A DNA stretch of 64,000 nucleotides from Porcincola sp945869225 (GTDB lineage Bacteria; Bacillota; Clostridia; Lachnospirales; Lachnospiraceae), in NCBI RefSeq assembly GCF_052118625.1, contig NZ_JBQKGW010000009.1, forward strand, positions 32,823 through 96,822, given 5' to 3'. A program made the translations under genes and the position numbers. Shown here piece after piece: positions 35,638 through 44,298 of the stretch (the stretch's first letter is position 1; every line of letters begins with the position of its first letter). The notes under the pieces are model-generated. The model worked only from the letters and a program-made list of their open reading frames with translations, searched no databases and was not told the origin of the DNA.

Positions 35638-36449
35638 AGAAAATCATTTCCCGTATCTATGTGATATTTGTCTTCATCCTGCTGTATGCGCCGATCGCTG
35701 TCCTGATTGCCTTCAGCTTCAACAATTCCAGAACACGGGCCAAATGGGGCGGATTTACCTTCAGATGGTATCTTCAGATGTTCCAGGATGCTGAGATCAT
35801 GGGGGCGCTTCGCAATACACTGATCCTTGCGCTGCTTTCCGCAACCATTGCTACGCTCCTCGGACTGATGGCTTCCCTGTCACTGAACAGGATGAAGAGA
35901 CGGAACCGGACCGTTATGCTCAGCGTCCTCAATATTCCGATGCTGAACGCCGACATCGTGACCGGCATCTCACTGATGCTGATCTTCATCGCCTTCGGGC
36001 AGTTTCTCTCTCATTACGGCTACACCATTGTCTTTGGTTTCGGAACCGTCCTGGTCGGTCATATCACGTTCAACATTCCATACACGGTCATGTCGATTCT
36101 GCCGAGAGTTTCAGCGATCAATCCAAGCACCTATGAGGCTGCTCTGGATCTCGGGGCAAGTCCGTCTCAGGCATTCCGGAAGGTTGTCTTTCCGGACATC
36201 CTGCCCGGAATTCTTTCCGGGTTCCTCCTCGCCTTTACGCTGTCGCTCGACGACTTCGTGATCACTCATTTTGTGAAAGGTCCCGGCTTTGACACCCTCT
36301 CGACGAAGATCTACACGGAGGTTCGAAAAGGAATCAAGCCGGAAATGTATGCGCTCTCCACCCTTCTTTTTCTGGGTGTCCTTCTTTTACTGATCGTTGT
36401 TGAAAAAGGAAAGGGAGCACGAAATAAGAACCGAAAACCAGCATACTGA
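35634..36449 (+). CDS. potC: Spermidine/putrescine ABC transporter permease PotC
   Basis: 271 aa with six membrane helices. The N-terminus (LLYAPIAVLIAFSFNNSR) and the EAA loop (EAALDLGASPSQAFRKVVFP) are typical of PotC, as is LSLDDFVITHFVKGPG. It overlaps potB through ATGA and is followed by potD after 22 bases. Confidence 0.95.
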   Translation: MKKIISRIYVIFVFILLYAPIAVLIAFSFNNSRTRAKWGGFTFRWYLQMFQDAEIMGALRNTLILALLSATIATLLGLMASLSLNRMKRRNRTVMLSVLNIPMLNADIVTGISLMLIFIAFGQFLSHYGYTIVFGFGTVLVGHITFNIPYTVMSILPRVSAINPSTYEAALDLGASPSQAFRKVVFPDILPGILSGFLLAFTLSLDDFVITHFVKGPGFDTLSTKIYTEVRKGIKPEMYALSTLLFLGVLLLLIVVEKGKGARNKNRKPAY

Positions 36450-36471
36450 CGATTTGAAGGAGATTTTTGCC

Positions 36472-37692
36472 ATGAAGACAAGAAACAAGGTGCTTGCCCC
36501 CATCCTGATCGGCGCACTTGCCTGCGGCCTGACAACCGGCTGCCTTCAGAAGGTGGATGACACAGAAATCACGCAGAAAACCGCTCCGGCCGCTGAGACC
36601 GCTGCTTCCTCTGCCCCTTCTGGAAATACGGCTTCCTCGGAAGACGGTTCCGGGACGGAGCCTTCCATCTCTGGCACAGAAAGTGCCTCGGGTGCAGATG
36701 CCGCCAGTCAGACCGGGTCCGGTGTTGTCTATGTCTATAACTGGGGTGAATACATGGATCCGGAAGTCCCGAAGGATTTTGAGAAGGAAACCGGTATCAA
36801 GGTTGTCTATGACGAGTTTGAGACGAATGAAATCATGTACCCGAAGGTAGCTGCCGGTGCCGCCACCTATGACCTGATCTGCCCCTCCGATTACATGATC
36901 TCCAAGATGATCGAGAACGATCTGCTGCAGCCGATCAACTTTGACCATGTCCCGAATGTCAAGAACATTGATGAGACCTATATGAAGCAGTCCCAGGGGT
37001 TTGATCCTGGCAACAAGTACTCCATCCCCTACTGCTGGGGTACCGTCGGCATCCTCTACAACACATCCATGGTCAAGGAAAAGGTTGATTCCTGGAATAT
37101 TCTCTGGGACGAAAAGTACAAGGACAATATTCTGATGCAGGACTCAGTCCGCGATGCGTTCATGGTCGCGGAGGAGATTCTCGGATATGACATGAACACG
37201 ACGAAGGAGGATGAAGTTTCCAAGGCTGCAGACCTGCTGATCAAACAGAAGCCGCTCGTACAGGCCTATGTTATTGACCAGGTTCGGGACAAGATGATCG
37301 GCGGCGAGGCGGCTCTCGGTGTCATCTACTCCGGCGAGGCCATTTATACAAAACGTGAGAATCCGGATCTTGAATATGTCATTCCGAAGGAGGGCACCAA
37401 CGTCTGGATCGATTCCTGGGTGATTCCGAAGAATGCCAAGAACGTAGAAAATGCCGAAAAGTTTCTCAACTACCTCTGCAGGGGGGATGTTGCTGAGAAG
37501 AACTTTGAGTACATCACCTACTCGACCCCGAACAAAGCGGCAAGAGACCTGATCCAGGACGAGGATATCCGGAATTCCACCGTCGCCTTCCCGACGGCTG
37601 ATATGCTGAAGAATTCCGAGGTCTACACCTACCTGGGTGAAGACGGAGATGCACTCTACAACAAATACTGGGAAAAGGTCAAGTCAAGCTGA
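36472..37692 (+). CDS. potD: Spermidine/putrescine-binding lipoprotein PotD
   Basis: 406 aa. AAGGAG lies 8 bases before the ATG at 36472. The signal peptide ends in a lipobox-like LTTGC (Cys24), so lipid anchoring is likely. A Ser/Thr/Ala/Glu-rich spacer (about 30–80) tethers the binding domain, which starts VVYVYNWGEYMDPEVPKDFE and includes SDYMISKMIENDLLQPI and IPYCWGTVGI, all typical of PotD/PotF proteins. Unlike the two other binding proteins in the window it has a cysteine anchor and no acidic C-terminal tail. Confidence 0.94.
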   Translation: MKTRNKVLAPILIGALACGLTTGCLQKVDDTEITQKTAPAAETAASSAPSGNTASSEDGSGTEPSISGTESASGADAASQTGSGVVYVYNWGEYMDPEVPKDFEKETGIKVVYDEFETNEIMYPKVAAGAATYDLICPSDYMISKMIENDLLQPINFDHVPNVKNIDETYMKQSQGFDPGNKYSIPYCWGTVGILYNTSMVKEKVDSWNILWDEKYKDNILMQDSVRDAFMVAEEILGYDMNTTKEDEVSKAADLLIKQKPLVQAYVIDQVRDKMIGGEAALGVIYSGEAIYTKRENPDLEYVIPKEGTNVWIDSWVIPKNAKNVENAEKFLNYLCRGDVAEKNFEYITYSTPNKAARDLIQDEDIRNSTVAFPTADMLKNSEVYTYLGEDGDALYNKYWEKVKSS

Positions 37693-37720
37693 GCCTCGGT
37701 CAGCTCCTTATCATTCTCGG

Positions 37721-37746
37721 AAAGCCGGACAGTTCTGTCCGGCTTT
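37721..37746 (+). terminator. Terminator of the potABCD operon
   Basis: A perfect 12-bp stem, AAAGCCGGACAG with CTGTCCGGCTTT, has a 2-base apparent loop (more open in practice) and is followed by CTTCC. Confidence 0.85.
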
Positions 37747-37852
37747 CTTCCTGCCCCGCACCTTTGCCCGTGCTTCCACGCTGTTCTCTGCGGTGAATCG
37801 GGCTGTATGCCCGGCTCTGCTGAGCTTCAGGCCGTTTCAGAAAGGATGTCCG

Positions 37853-38839
37853 ATGAGACGAGAAATCATCTACCATATCACCAGTCAGCCATTCACACTT
37901 GGGCGTCCTGCAACGGCCTCGGAGTATCTCAGGAGCCTCGGTTACTCCCGGCACCTGATGACTTATCTCCGGCACCACCCCCATACTCTGTTTGTCAACG
38001 GCATGGATGTGTTCACAAACCATCCCCTGAGAGCAGGGGACGAACTGCGCGCTCTTTTCTCGGATGATGATGTTTCAGAATCCGGACTTCACATTATCCC
38101 AAACCATATGAAGCTGGACATCGTCTATGAAGACGAGGATATCCTTGTCGTCAACAAACCGCCCTATCTTCCCGTACAGCCCTCTCTCGGCCACCGTGAG
38201 TGGACCCTCGGGAACGGTGTCACTGCCTACTATGAGGAGCAGGGGTTGTCATTTGTCTACCGCTGTATCAACCGGCTTGATAAAAACACCAGCGGGCTGG
38301 TGCTGATTGCGAAGAATATGGCGAGCGCTGCCATCCTCTACGATGCGATGAAGCGCAGGGAGATCCACAGAGAATACTTCTCCATCGTGCACGGCCGTCT
38401 GTCCGACAGCATCTGTGCAACCTCTCCATGTCCCGCAGACAATGATCATCATGCCGCTGTCGTCTGGCCGGAGTTTCCAGGTGTAATCGATCTTCCGATC
38501 GCACGGGTTCCAGGCTCGACGATCATGCGAAGGGTCAGTCTCCCAGACGGCAAACGCGCGGTGACTCATTTCAAGGCCGTCCTATATGATGCAGAGACTG
38601 ATACCACCGCGCTCCGAATCCGCCTGGAAACAGGCAGAACACATCAGATCCGCGTTCATATGGCAGCGATCGGCCATCCGGTTGCCGGTGACGGAATGTA
38701 TGGTACAACAGACGGTCTGATCGGCAGGCAGGCGCTTCACTCGAGAATTCTGGAATTCCACCATCCGATCACCGGACAGAAGCTGCATTTTGAGTGTCCG
38801 ATTCCGAAGGATATGCTCATTTTTGCTTTACAGGTGTGA
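37853..38839 (+). CDS. RluA-family RNA pseudouridine synthase
   Basis: 328 aa. An S4-like N-terminal region (SEYLRSLGYSRHLMTYLRHH) precedes the catalytic domain, with the family motif INRLDKNTSGLVLIAKN carrying the catalytic Asp, and the later LETGRTHQIRVHMAAIGHP. It converts uridines in rRNA or tRNA to pseudouridine; which site cannot be told, as RluA, RluC and RluD are close relatives. AAAGGA lies 6 bases before the ATG at 37853, and an upstream in-frame extension overlaps potD. Confidence 0.93.
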   Translation: MRREIIYHITSQPFTLGRPATASEYLRSLGYSRHLMTYLRHHPHTLFVNGMDVFTNHPLRAGDELRALFSDDDVSESGLHIIPNHMKLDIVYEDEDILVVNKPPYLPVQPSLGHREWTLGNGVTAYYEEQGLSFVYRCINRLDKNTSGLVLIAKNMASAAILYDAMKRREIHREYFSIVHGRLSDSICATSPCPADNDHHAAVVWPEFPGVIDLPIARVPGSTIMRRVSLPDGKRAVTHFKAVLYDAETDTTALRIRLETGRTHQIRVHMAAIGHPVAGDGMYGTTDGLIGRQALHSRILEFHHPITGQKLHFECPIPKDMLIFALQV

Positions 38840-38847
38840 ATGAACCA

Positions 38848-38875
38848 TTGTGATACGCTTGTAACGTTGTATAAT
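38848..38875 (+). promoter_or_regulatory. Promoter of the TetR-family gene
   Basis: TTGTGA (38848–38853), a 16-base spacer and TATAAT (38870–38875), starting a few bases after the pseudouridine synthase stop codon. Confidence 0.6.
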
Positions 38876-38917
38876 AGGGGCATCAGATTATGTCAGATTG
38901 AGGGGTGCGAAAGGGAT

Positions 38918-39496
38918 ATGGAACCAGCCCGTATCAGAATCAAACAGGCCTTCCGAAGCCTGCTTTCAAAAGAAGCGTTTTCAAAGATCTCCGTCGCGGA
39001 GATCTGCAGAGAGGCGAAGCTGTCACGTGTTACCTTCTACCTGTGGTATGACGGAAAAGACACCCTGCTGAATGACTGTTTTCAGGACATTGTGAACGAG
39101 GGTATGCACTATTTCTCCCAGTTCAGAACAGATTCTTCTGTCAGCTCTGTCAAAACAGATTGTCATGCGCTTCTGGAGACGATTTTCTATCTGGCCAGTG
39201 AATATCATGAATTCGCTTCCCACCTGTTCATCGACTCCGGAAGGGAAGATCAGTTTCTCTATTCCCGCTTCAACTCAATTGTTATGCAGAAGGTAACGGA
39301 ACTGATGAAAGAGCATTCCGGTCAGATCGCAAGTCCTTTGACATTGAACGAGACTGCAAGCTTTCTGGCAGGCGGGCTGGCCAGCATGATCCGTGAGGAT
39401 CTGAAGAGCGGACTTCCCTCCTCAACCGTTCACGAGCATGCTTCGGCGATGCTGGATCATGTCCTGTCAACAGGACTTTTCATCTCTGATTGCTGA
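38918..39496 (+). CDS. TetR/AcrR-family transcriptional regulator
   Basis: 192 aa. The N-terminal DNA-binding domain is clear: IKQAFRSLLSKEAFSKISVA, then EICREAKLSRVTFYLWYDGK with a Trp-Tyr in the usual YYHF position. The helical ligand domain (about 75–190) resembles the TetR_C_7-like group. An AAAGGG sits close to the ATG at 38918. No transporter or enzyme gene is adjacent and divergent, so its target is unknown. Confidence 0.85.
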   Translation: MEPARIRIKQAFRSLLSKEAFSKISVAEICREAKLSRVTFYLWYDGKDTLLNDCFQDIVNEGMHYFSQFRTDSSVSSVKTDCHALLETIFYLASEYHEFASHLFIDSGREDQFLYSRFNSIVMQKVTELMKEHSGQIASPLTLNETASFLAGGLASMIREDLKSGLPSSTVHEHASAMLDHVLSTGLFISDC

Positions 39497-39536
39497 CTTC
39501 AGAGTTCATATCGCTGGTGTGCGTTCCCCTTCATGA

Positions 39537-39570
39537 AAAGGAGCTGCAGGCTTTCGCCTGCAGCTCCTTT
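39537..39570. terminator. Bidirectional terminator between the TetR gene and metQ
   Basis: A perfect 14-bp stem, AAAGGAGCTGCAGG with CCTGCAGCTCCTTT, has a CTTTCG loop and works on both strands between convergent genes. Confidence 0.92.
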
Positions 39571-39607
39571 CTGACTGTGTTTATTGGAAGACTCCGCTTT
39601 CCGATGA

Positions 39608-40507
39608 TTACTCTGCCTCTGTAGCCGCTTCTGTCTCCGCCTCCGTCGAAGCCTCAACAGTTCCCTCAAACGGTACAACCGCTCCCTTGTAGGTATCCTC
39701 GATGTACTTCTTCACCTCGTCACCCTTCAGGACATCGACAAGCGCCTTGATCTTCGGTTCGTTCTGATTTCCTTCCTTCACTGCGATGATGTTGACATAC
39801 TGCTGGATGGCTGCGGAATCAGCTGTCTCGACTGCAAGCGCATCACTGCCTGCATTCAGGCCGGCCTGAAGCGCGTAGTTGCCGTTCAGGACGACAAACG
39901 CTGCATCACCTGTGTGCTCGGAAACGGACTCCGCATCGAACTCCTCAATGTCAAGGTTGTGCGGATTTTCCGCAATGTCAAGCTTTGTCGCATTGATGGT
40001 GACACCGTCCTTCAGCTTGATCAGGCCATTCGCCTCCAGAAGGAGCAGAGCTCTTGCCTCGTTCGTCGTATCATTCGGGACTGCAACTACGTCTCCGTCC
40101 GCCACATCGTCAAGGCTGGACTTTGTTCCCGGATAGATGCCGAACGGCTCATAGTGAATGTCCCCTGCATCAACCAGATGGGTTCCATGCTCTTTATTGA
40201 AGGCATTCAGATAATTGATGTGCTGGAAGTAGTTCGCATCGAACTCTCCGCTCTCCACCACATTGTTCGGCTGGATATAATCGTCGAATACGGTGTACTC
40301 AAGATCGTACCCCTTCGCCTTCAGCAGCGGCTTTGCAAACTCCAGGATCTCTGCGTGCGGCGTGGAAGACGCTGCAACGGTAATCTTCTCGAGATCTCCG
40401 GATGCAGTCTCTGTAGAAGTCTCTGTCTCTCCTGCAAATGCTGCAAACGGAAGTGCTCCCAGCGCAAGGGCGCCTGCCAGAACAGCTGCGATAACGGATT
40501 TTTTCAT
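39608..40507 (-). CDS. metQ: MetQ/NlpA-family methionine-binding protein without a lipobox
   Basis: 299 aa. The signal peptide ends ALPFAAFA with no cysteine, so unlike typical MetQ lipoproteins it should be cut by signal peptidase I. The mature domain is clearly NlpA-family: TVAASSTPHAEILEFAKPLL, NYFQHINYLNAFNKEHG and VAVPNDTTNEARALLLLEANG. The C-terminus has an acidic tail, EASTEAETEAATEAE, shared with the binding protein at 11661–12680. It follows metI after 189 bases containing its own promoter and inverted repeats. It supplies methionine, often D-methionine too, to MetNI. Confidence 0.93.
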   Translation of the reverse strand: MKKSVIAAVLAGALALGALPFAAFAGETETSTETASGDLEKITVAASSTPHAEILEFAKPLLKAKGYDLEYTVFDDYIQPNNVVESGEFDANYFQHINYLNAFNKEHGTHLVDAGDIHYEPFGIYPGTKSSLDDVADGDVVAVPNDTTNEARALLLLEANGLIKLKDGVTINATKLDIAENPHNLDIEEFDAESVSEHTGDAAFVVLNGNYALQAGLNAGSDALAVETADSAAIQQYVNIIAVKEGNQNEPKIKALVDVLKGDEVKKYIEDTYKGAVVPFEGTVEASTEAETEAATEAE

Positions 40508-40616
40508 AATCTCTCCTCTTTTCTTTCCTGTGATGAATTCCCTGTACGGAAATATGTCTCAGCGAAATACCTACATATCCTACAGGAATTCTTCGTTTTG
40601 TTTCGGTGATGAAGTG

Positions 40617-40646
40617 ATCATACCACAGCATTTCCGAAAGTGTTAA
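40617..40646 (-). promoter_or_regulatory. Internal promoter for metQ
   Basis: On the minus strand, TTAACA (40646–40641), an 18-base spacer, then TATGAT (40622–40617), about 110 bases upstream of the metQ start. It would allow extra binding protein relative to the membrane complex. Confidence 0.6.
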
Positions 40647-40670
40647 TACCTGATAGTTATTATCAGGTAT
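40646..40670. promoter_or_regulatory. Perfect inverted repeat abutting the metQ -35 box
   Basis: ATACCTGATA-GTTAT-TATCAGGTAT, a 10-bp palindrome with a 5-base centre whose end touches the -35 hexamer. It is not followed by a T run, so an operator is more likely than a terminator. Confidence 0.6.
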
Positions 40671-40685
40671 AGGGATTCTCTATAG
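40667..40685. promoter_or_regulatory. Putative LysR-type box, GTATA-N9-TATAG
   Basis: The TATA-N9-TATA arrangement matches the one in the metN/lysR intergenic region (42558–42576) in both half-sites and spacing, and fits the LysR T-N11-A rule. It lies just downstream of metI and upstream of the metQ promoter. Confidence 0.5.
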
Positions 40686-40696
40686 CCATCGAAATT

Positions 40697-41362
40697 TTAC
40701 TTGCGGTGATCGGTCTTCTGTGCCACCTTCATACCGATCATCTGGAAGATCTGGAACAGCACAACGAGAATAACAATTGTCCACCCCAGGAAGACCATGT
40801 TGCCTCTCTGGTATCCGTACATCTTTGCGTCTGCACCGAGTCCGCCACCGCCGATCGTACCGGCCATTGCCGTATATCCGAGCACCGTTCCAAGCGTGAT
40901 CGTTGCTCCGACAATCAGCGAAGTCTTGGCTTCCGGCAGCAGGACACGGAAGATAATGGTCCAGTTGCTGGCCCCCATTGAACGTGCCGCCTCCACAACT
41001 CCCTTGTCGACCTCGTCAAGAGAGGATTCAACCATCCTGGAAATGTACGGAGCCGCTGAGATGACAAGCGGAATAATCGTCGCAGTTGGTCCATAGCTCT
41101 TTCCGATCAGCCATCTTGTAAACGGAATCAGAATCATCAGCAGGATGATGAACGGAATACTTCTCATGATATTCGTGACCACGTCGATGATCCTGTAGAT
41201 CACCGGGTGCGGAGAAACGCCGTCCTTGTCTGTAACCGTCAGGATAATTCCAAGCGGCAGTCCGATCAGATATCCAAACAGGGTGGATACCAGGGTCATA
41301 TAAATTGTCGCCCCGGTATCTGTTGCAAGCAGGTTCCAGAGCTGGGCATTCATCTGATTCAT
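40697..41362 (-). CDS. metI: Methionine ABC transporter permease
   Basis: 221 aa with five membrane helices. The EAA loop reads VVEAARSMGASNWTIIFRVLLPEA, and GTIGGGGLGADAKMYGYQR is typical of MetI. Its ATG overlaps the metN stop codon by one base (TGATG), so translation is coupled. Confidence 0.96.
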   Translation of the reverse strand: MNQMNAQLWNLLATDTGATIYMTLVSTLFGYLIGLPLGIILTVTDKDGVSPHPVIYRIIDVVTNIMRSIPFIILLMILIPFTRWLIGKSYGPTATIIPLVISAAPYISRMVESSLDEVDKGVVEAARSMGASNWTIIFRVLLPEAKTSLIVGATITLGTVLGYTAMAGTIGGGGLGADAKMYGYQRGNMVFLGWTIVILVVLFQIFQMIGMKVAQKTDHRK

Positions 41363-42384
41363 CAGTCATCCACCTCCTCGAGTTCAAGTCCTCTGTCTTT
41401 CAAATAATTTTCCATCTTGAAACGAAGATCCCGGTCATCCGGCAGCTGCAGGACCATCTCTCCCTTCGCAACTCCGCCGACATTCCTGGTGTTTGCCAGC
41501 AGGATATTGACCGGGTGGCCGAACTGCAGAATCATGTTGGCGATGACCGGCTCAAATGCCGAATTCTCGCTGAATACAATCCGGATCTTCTGTCCTTCCG
41601 TGATCTCATCAACCTGCGCCGCGGCAGAGGAGACCTCTCCCCGGGCATCTCTGAGAATCAGCTCCCTTGCGGCACGGGACTTCGGATGTGCGAAAATATC
41701 CGTGACAAGCCCGTTTTCAACCAGATGCCCATTTTCAATGATGGCGACACGGTTACAGATCTTCTGAATCACAGCCATCTGATGGGTGATGATCACAATT
41801 GTAATGCCAAGCTTTTCGTTGATCTCTTTCAGAAGGCTCAGAATAGACTCCGTTGTCTGAGGGTCAAGCGCAGAGGTTGCCTCGTCGCAGAGCAGAATGC
41901 TGGGGTCACAAGCCAGCGCTCTGGCGATGGCCACCCTCTGCTTCTGACCTCCTGACAGCTGACTCGGATAACTCTTCGCCTTCTCTGCCAGACCGACAAT
42001 CTCGAGCAGCTCCTGCGCCCTTTTCCTGGCTTCCTTTTTCGGCTTGCCCTGGATCGTCAGTGGAAAACAAATGTTCTCAATGGAATTCTTCTGCCCAAGC
42101 AGGTTGAAATTCTGGAAGATCATCGCAATCTTCATCCGCTGCTTCCGCAGCTGTTTCTCGTCCATGGCCCCGAGTTCCCGGCCCTCGACGAACACCTGTC
42201 CCTCCGTTGGCTTCTCCAGAAAGTTCAGGCAGCGCACAAGTGTGCTTTTTCCTGCCCCTGACATTCCGATGATTCCATAGATATCTCCCTTCTCTACGGT
42301 CAGGTTGATATCACTCAAGGCATCGACCTTTAAATCCTTCTGTGTGAAGGTTTTTGACAAGTGCCTTACTTCGATCTCACTCAT
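41362..42384 (-). CDS. metN: Methionine ABC transporter ATP-binding protein
   Basis: 340 aa. Walker A is GMSGAGKSTLV, the signature LSGGQKQRVAIA, Walker B ILLCDEATSALDP, and the switch ITHQMAVI. A C-terminal ACT-like NIL domain (about 265–340) is the methionine-sensing element that inhibits transport when internal methionine is high. GAGGGG lies 5 bases before the ATG at 42384; an ATG six codons earlier is less well supported. Confidence 0.96.
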   Translation of the reverse strand: MSEIEVRHLSKTFTQKDLKVDALSDINLTVEKGDIYGIIGMSGAGKSTLVRCLNFLEKPTEGQVFVEGRELGAMDEKQLRKQRMKIAMIFQNFNLLGQKNSIENICFPLTIQGKPKKEARKRAQELLEIVGLAEKAKSYPSQLSGGQKQRVAIARALACDPSILLCDEATSALDPQTTESILSLLKEINEKLGITIVIITHQMAVIQKICNRVAIIENGHLVENGLVTDIFAHPKSRAARELILRDARGEVSSAAAQVDEITEGQKIRIVFSENSAFEPVIANMILQFGHPVNILLANTRNVGGVAKGEMVLQLPDDRDLRFKMENYLKDRGLELEEVDD

Positions 42385-42557
42385 ACAGTCCCCTCTTCCC
42401 ATTCAAAACTTGGCTGCAAACGCAGGCAGGCCGCTTATACCGCGCATGCCTCGATTCATTTGCAGTCAGCCTTTCGATTGTATCATAAAAACATCCGGCG
42501 GACGTCCCGGAAATGCCGCTGCCTGCACGTTCAGCCTTTTCATTTTTCTTGAGCCGG

Positions 42558-42576
42558 CTATAGGCCTGACTTATAG
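42558..42576. promoter_or_regulatory. Putative LysR-type operator, CTATA-N9-TATAG
   Basis: A perfect 5-bp dyad with 9-base spacing lies 68 bases before the lysR start codon and within a plausible lysR promoter (TTGAGC at 42550–42555, 17 bases, TATAGC). It fits autoregulation and divergent control of metN. Confidence 0.6.
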
Positions 42577-42644
42577 CAATTCTCCGGAATCTGTGCTACA
42601 CTCGGGGCTGATCCAGCAAATGTTAACGGAAAGGGGCATCTGCC

Positions 42645-43592
42645 ATGACACTTCAGCAGCTTCGATACGCCGTCACCATCGCAGACAGCGGGAGCATGAA
42701 TGAGGCGGCGCACCGGCTGTTCATCACCCAGCCATCACTCTCCAGCACCATCAAAGACCTTGAAAGGGAGCTGGGACTGACCCTCTTCATCCGCTCCAAT
42801 CGTGGAATTTCCATCACGCAGGAAGGGGAAGAGTTTCTGGGCTATGCCCGTCAGCTGATGGAGCAGTACAGCCTCCTTGAGGATCGTTTTCTCGACCGCT
42901 CTCAGCGGAAAACAAAGTTCAGCGTCTCTGCCCAGCATTATTCTTTCGCTGTGAAGGCCTTCATCGAGACAGTCCATGTGTACGGTCTTGATCACTACGA
43001 GTTTGCCATCCACGAGACAAAGACACACGATGTCATGACACACGTGCGGAATATGAAAAGCGAGATCGGCGTACTGTATCTGAATGACTTCAACCGGGAT
43101 GCCCTGACAAAGCTGTTCCATGAGTATGACCTGGAGTTTCATCCGCTCTTTGACTGTGATGTCTCCGTCTACCTGTGGAAAAATCATCCGCTCGCCTGCC
43201 AGAAAGAAATCTCAATCGAACAGCTGCAGCCTTATCCGGTGCTGTCCTTCGAGCAGGGCGATTATAATTCCTTCTATTTTGCAGAGGAAGTGCTCAGCAC
43301 CTGCGAATACCCCAAGATCATCAAGGCCGACGACCGGGCAACGCTGCTAAACCTCATGGTCGGGCTGAATGCCTACACACTTTGCTCCGGCATCATTACG
43401 GAGGACCTCAACGGAAGCGATTATGTGGCTGTCCCGCTGACAGGAGAAAACCGAATGACCATCGGGTACCTTCAGAAATCGCGGACGGAGCTGACGGAGC
43501 TGGCCCGCCATTATGTAGGCGAGCTTCTCCGGATCGGAGCGGCCTCAGGAGACAACGTGACCCTTCTGACGACCGGATACCCCTTCAAATAG
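42645..43592 (+). CDS. LysR-family transcriptional regulator
   Basis: 315 aa. The N-terminal winged helix (LQQLRYAVTIADSGSMNEAA, then RLFITQPSLSSTIKDLEREL) is followed by a two-lobed effector domain (about 95–300). It is divergent from metNIQ, so control of methionine or sulfur amino-acid uptake is the natural inference, as for CmbR/YtlI/MetR-like regulators. AAAGGGG precedes the ATG. Its 3' end overlaps the convergent DUF5662 gene by 82 bases. Confidence 0.92.
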   Translation: MTLQQLRYAVTIADSGSMNEAAHRLFITQPSLSSTIKDLERELGLTLFIRSNRGISITQEGEEFLGYARQLMEQYSLLEDRFLDRSQRKTKFSVSAQHYSFAVKAFIETVHVYGLDHYEFAIHETKTHDVMTHVRNMKSEIGVLYLNDFNRDALTKLFHEYDLEFHPLFDCDVSVYLWKNHPLACQKEISIEQLQPYPVLSFEQGDYNSFYFAEEVLSTCEYPKIIKADDRATLLNLMVGLNAYTLCSGIITEDLNGSDYVAVPLTGENRMTIGYLQKSRTELTELARHYVGELLRIGAASGDNVTLLTTGYPFK

Positions 43593-44266
43593 TAGTTTTT
43601 CACATAGCGGAAGCAGGCCGCCTCTCCTCTCACATCGAGGATCCGAAGCATCCCCTCAAGCTCTCTCGCTGTCTGAGGATGCATCAGATCGCCCGCTTTT
43701 CCGCGAATATAGTATTTCAGCGGTTCATGCTGCGTATAGTGCTCCTTCATATAGGTCTTGGATGCCGCAATGCGGTCCATCAGCATCTCCGCCACATACC
43801 GCCTCGGCATCTGTACCGGCCGGATCGGAAACTCGCCTCTCTTCGCTGCCTCGACATTGTAATCCGTCCAATGCTCGTAATGATGCATATTGTGGCCCTT
43901 GTGATGAATCCAGGACTCTGAGAATCCCTTTGCCACCCGCTCTCCATTGTTCGGACTCTGCTTTCCATACTGGTAATACCGGACACTGTTCCAGAATTCA
44001 ACCGGACTGAACTTTGACAGATCATGTGTTAGCCCCTGCCAGTAGAGTCCGACCTGAAAACAGCCCTGTGCCACCAGGATCCGGTGCATGGTAACCGTCT
44101 TCAGATGGCCAAACAATTTATCCGGCGTAATCTTTCCATCCGAGGGAACGCCGGCATATCTCCCGGGAACAGAACCTGCTGCATTCGGCTTCTCCTTGAG
44201 CGAACCAGTTTCCTGCCCGGGGCCGTTTTTCCAGCCCTCCTGATACCAGTGTGCTTCTCTTGTCAC
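43511..44266 (-). CDS. DUF5662 family protein
   Basis: 251 aa, starting with GTG at 44266, with AAGGAG 7 bases upstream. The conserved core begins at HLKTVTMHRILVAQGCFQVG, followed by LTHDLSKFSPVEFWNSV and a histidine-rich stretch, HHKGHNMHHYEHWTDY. The D-K and clustered His residues suggest a metal site, as in HD-like hydrolases, but no activity is known to me. The last 27 or so codons are antisense to the lysR 3' end and read as low-conservation sequence. It follows the amylase-like gene by 32 bases. Confidence 0.82.
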   Translation of the reverse strand: MTREAHWYQEGWKNGPGQETGSLKEKPNAAGSVPGRYAGVPSDGKITPDKLFGHLKTVTMHRILVAQGCFQVGLYWQGLTHDLSKFSPVEFWNSVRYYQYGKQSPNNGERVAKGFSESWIHHKGHNMHHYEHWTDYNVEAAKRGEFPIRPVQMPRRYVAEMLMDRIAASKTYMKEHYTQHEPLKYYIRGKAGDLMHPQTARELEGMLRILDVRGEAACFRYVKNYYLKGYPVVRRVTLSPEAAPIRRSSPT

Positions 44267-44298
44267 TTCCGTCTCCTTCTATCCAGACCTGTCTACCG

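Noticed and set aside
39608..40507. MetQ annotated by default as a lipoprotein.
   Set aside because: No cysteine follows the signal peptide; the cleavage region reads AFAGETE, so lipid attachment is not supported.
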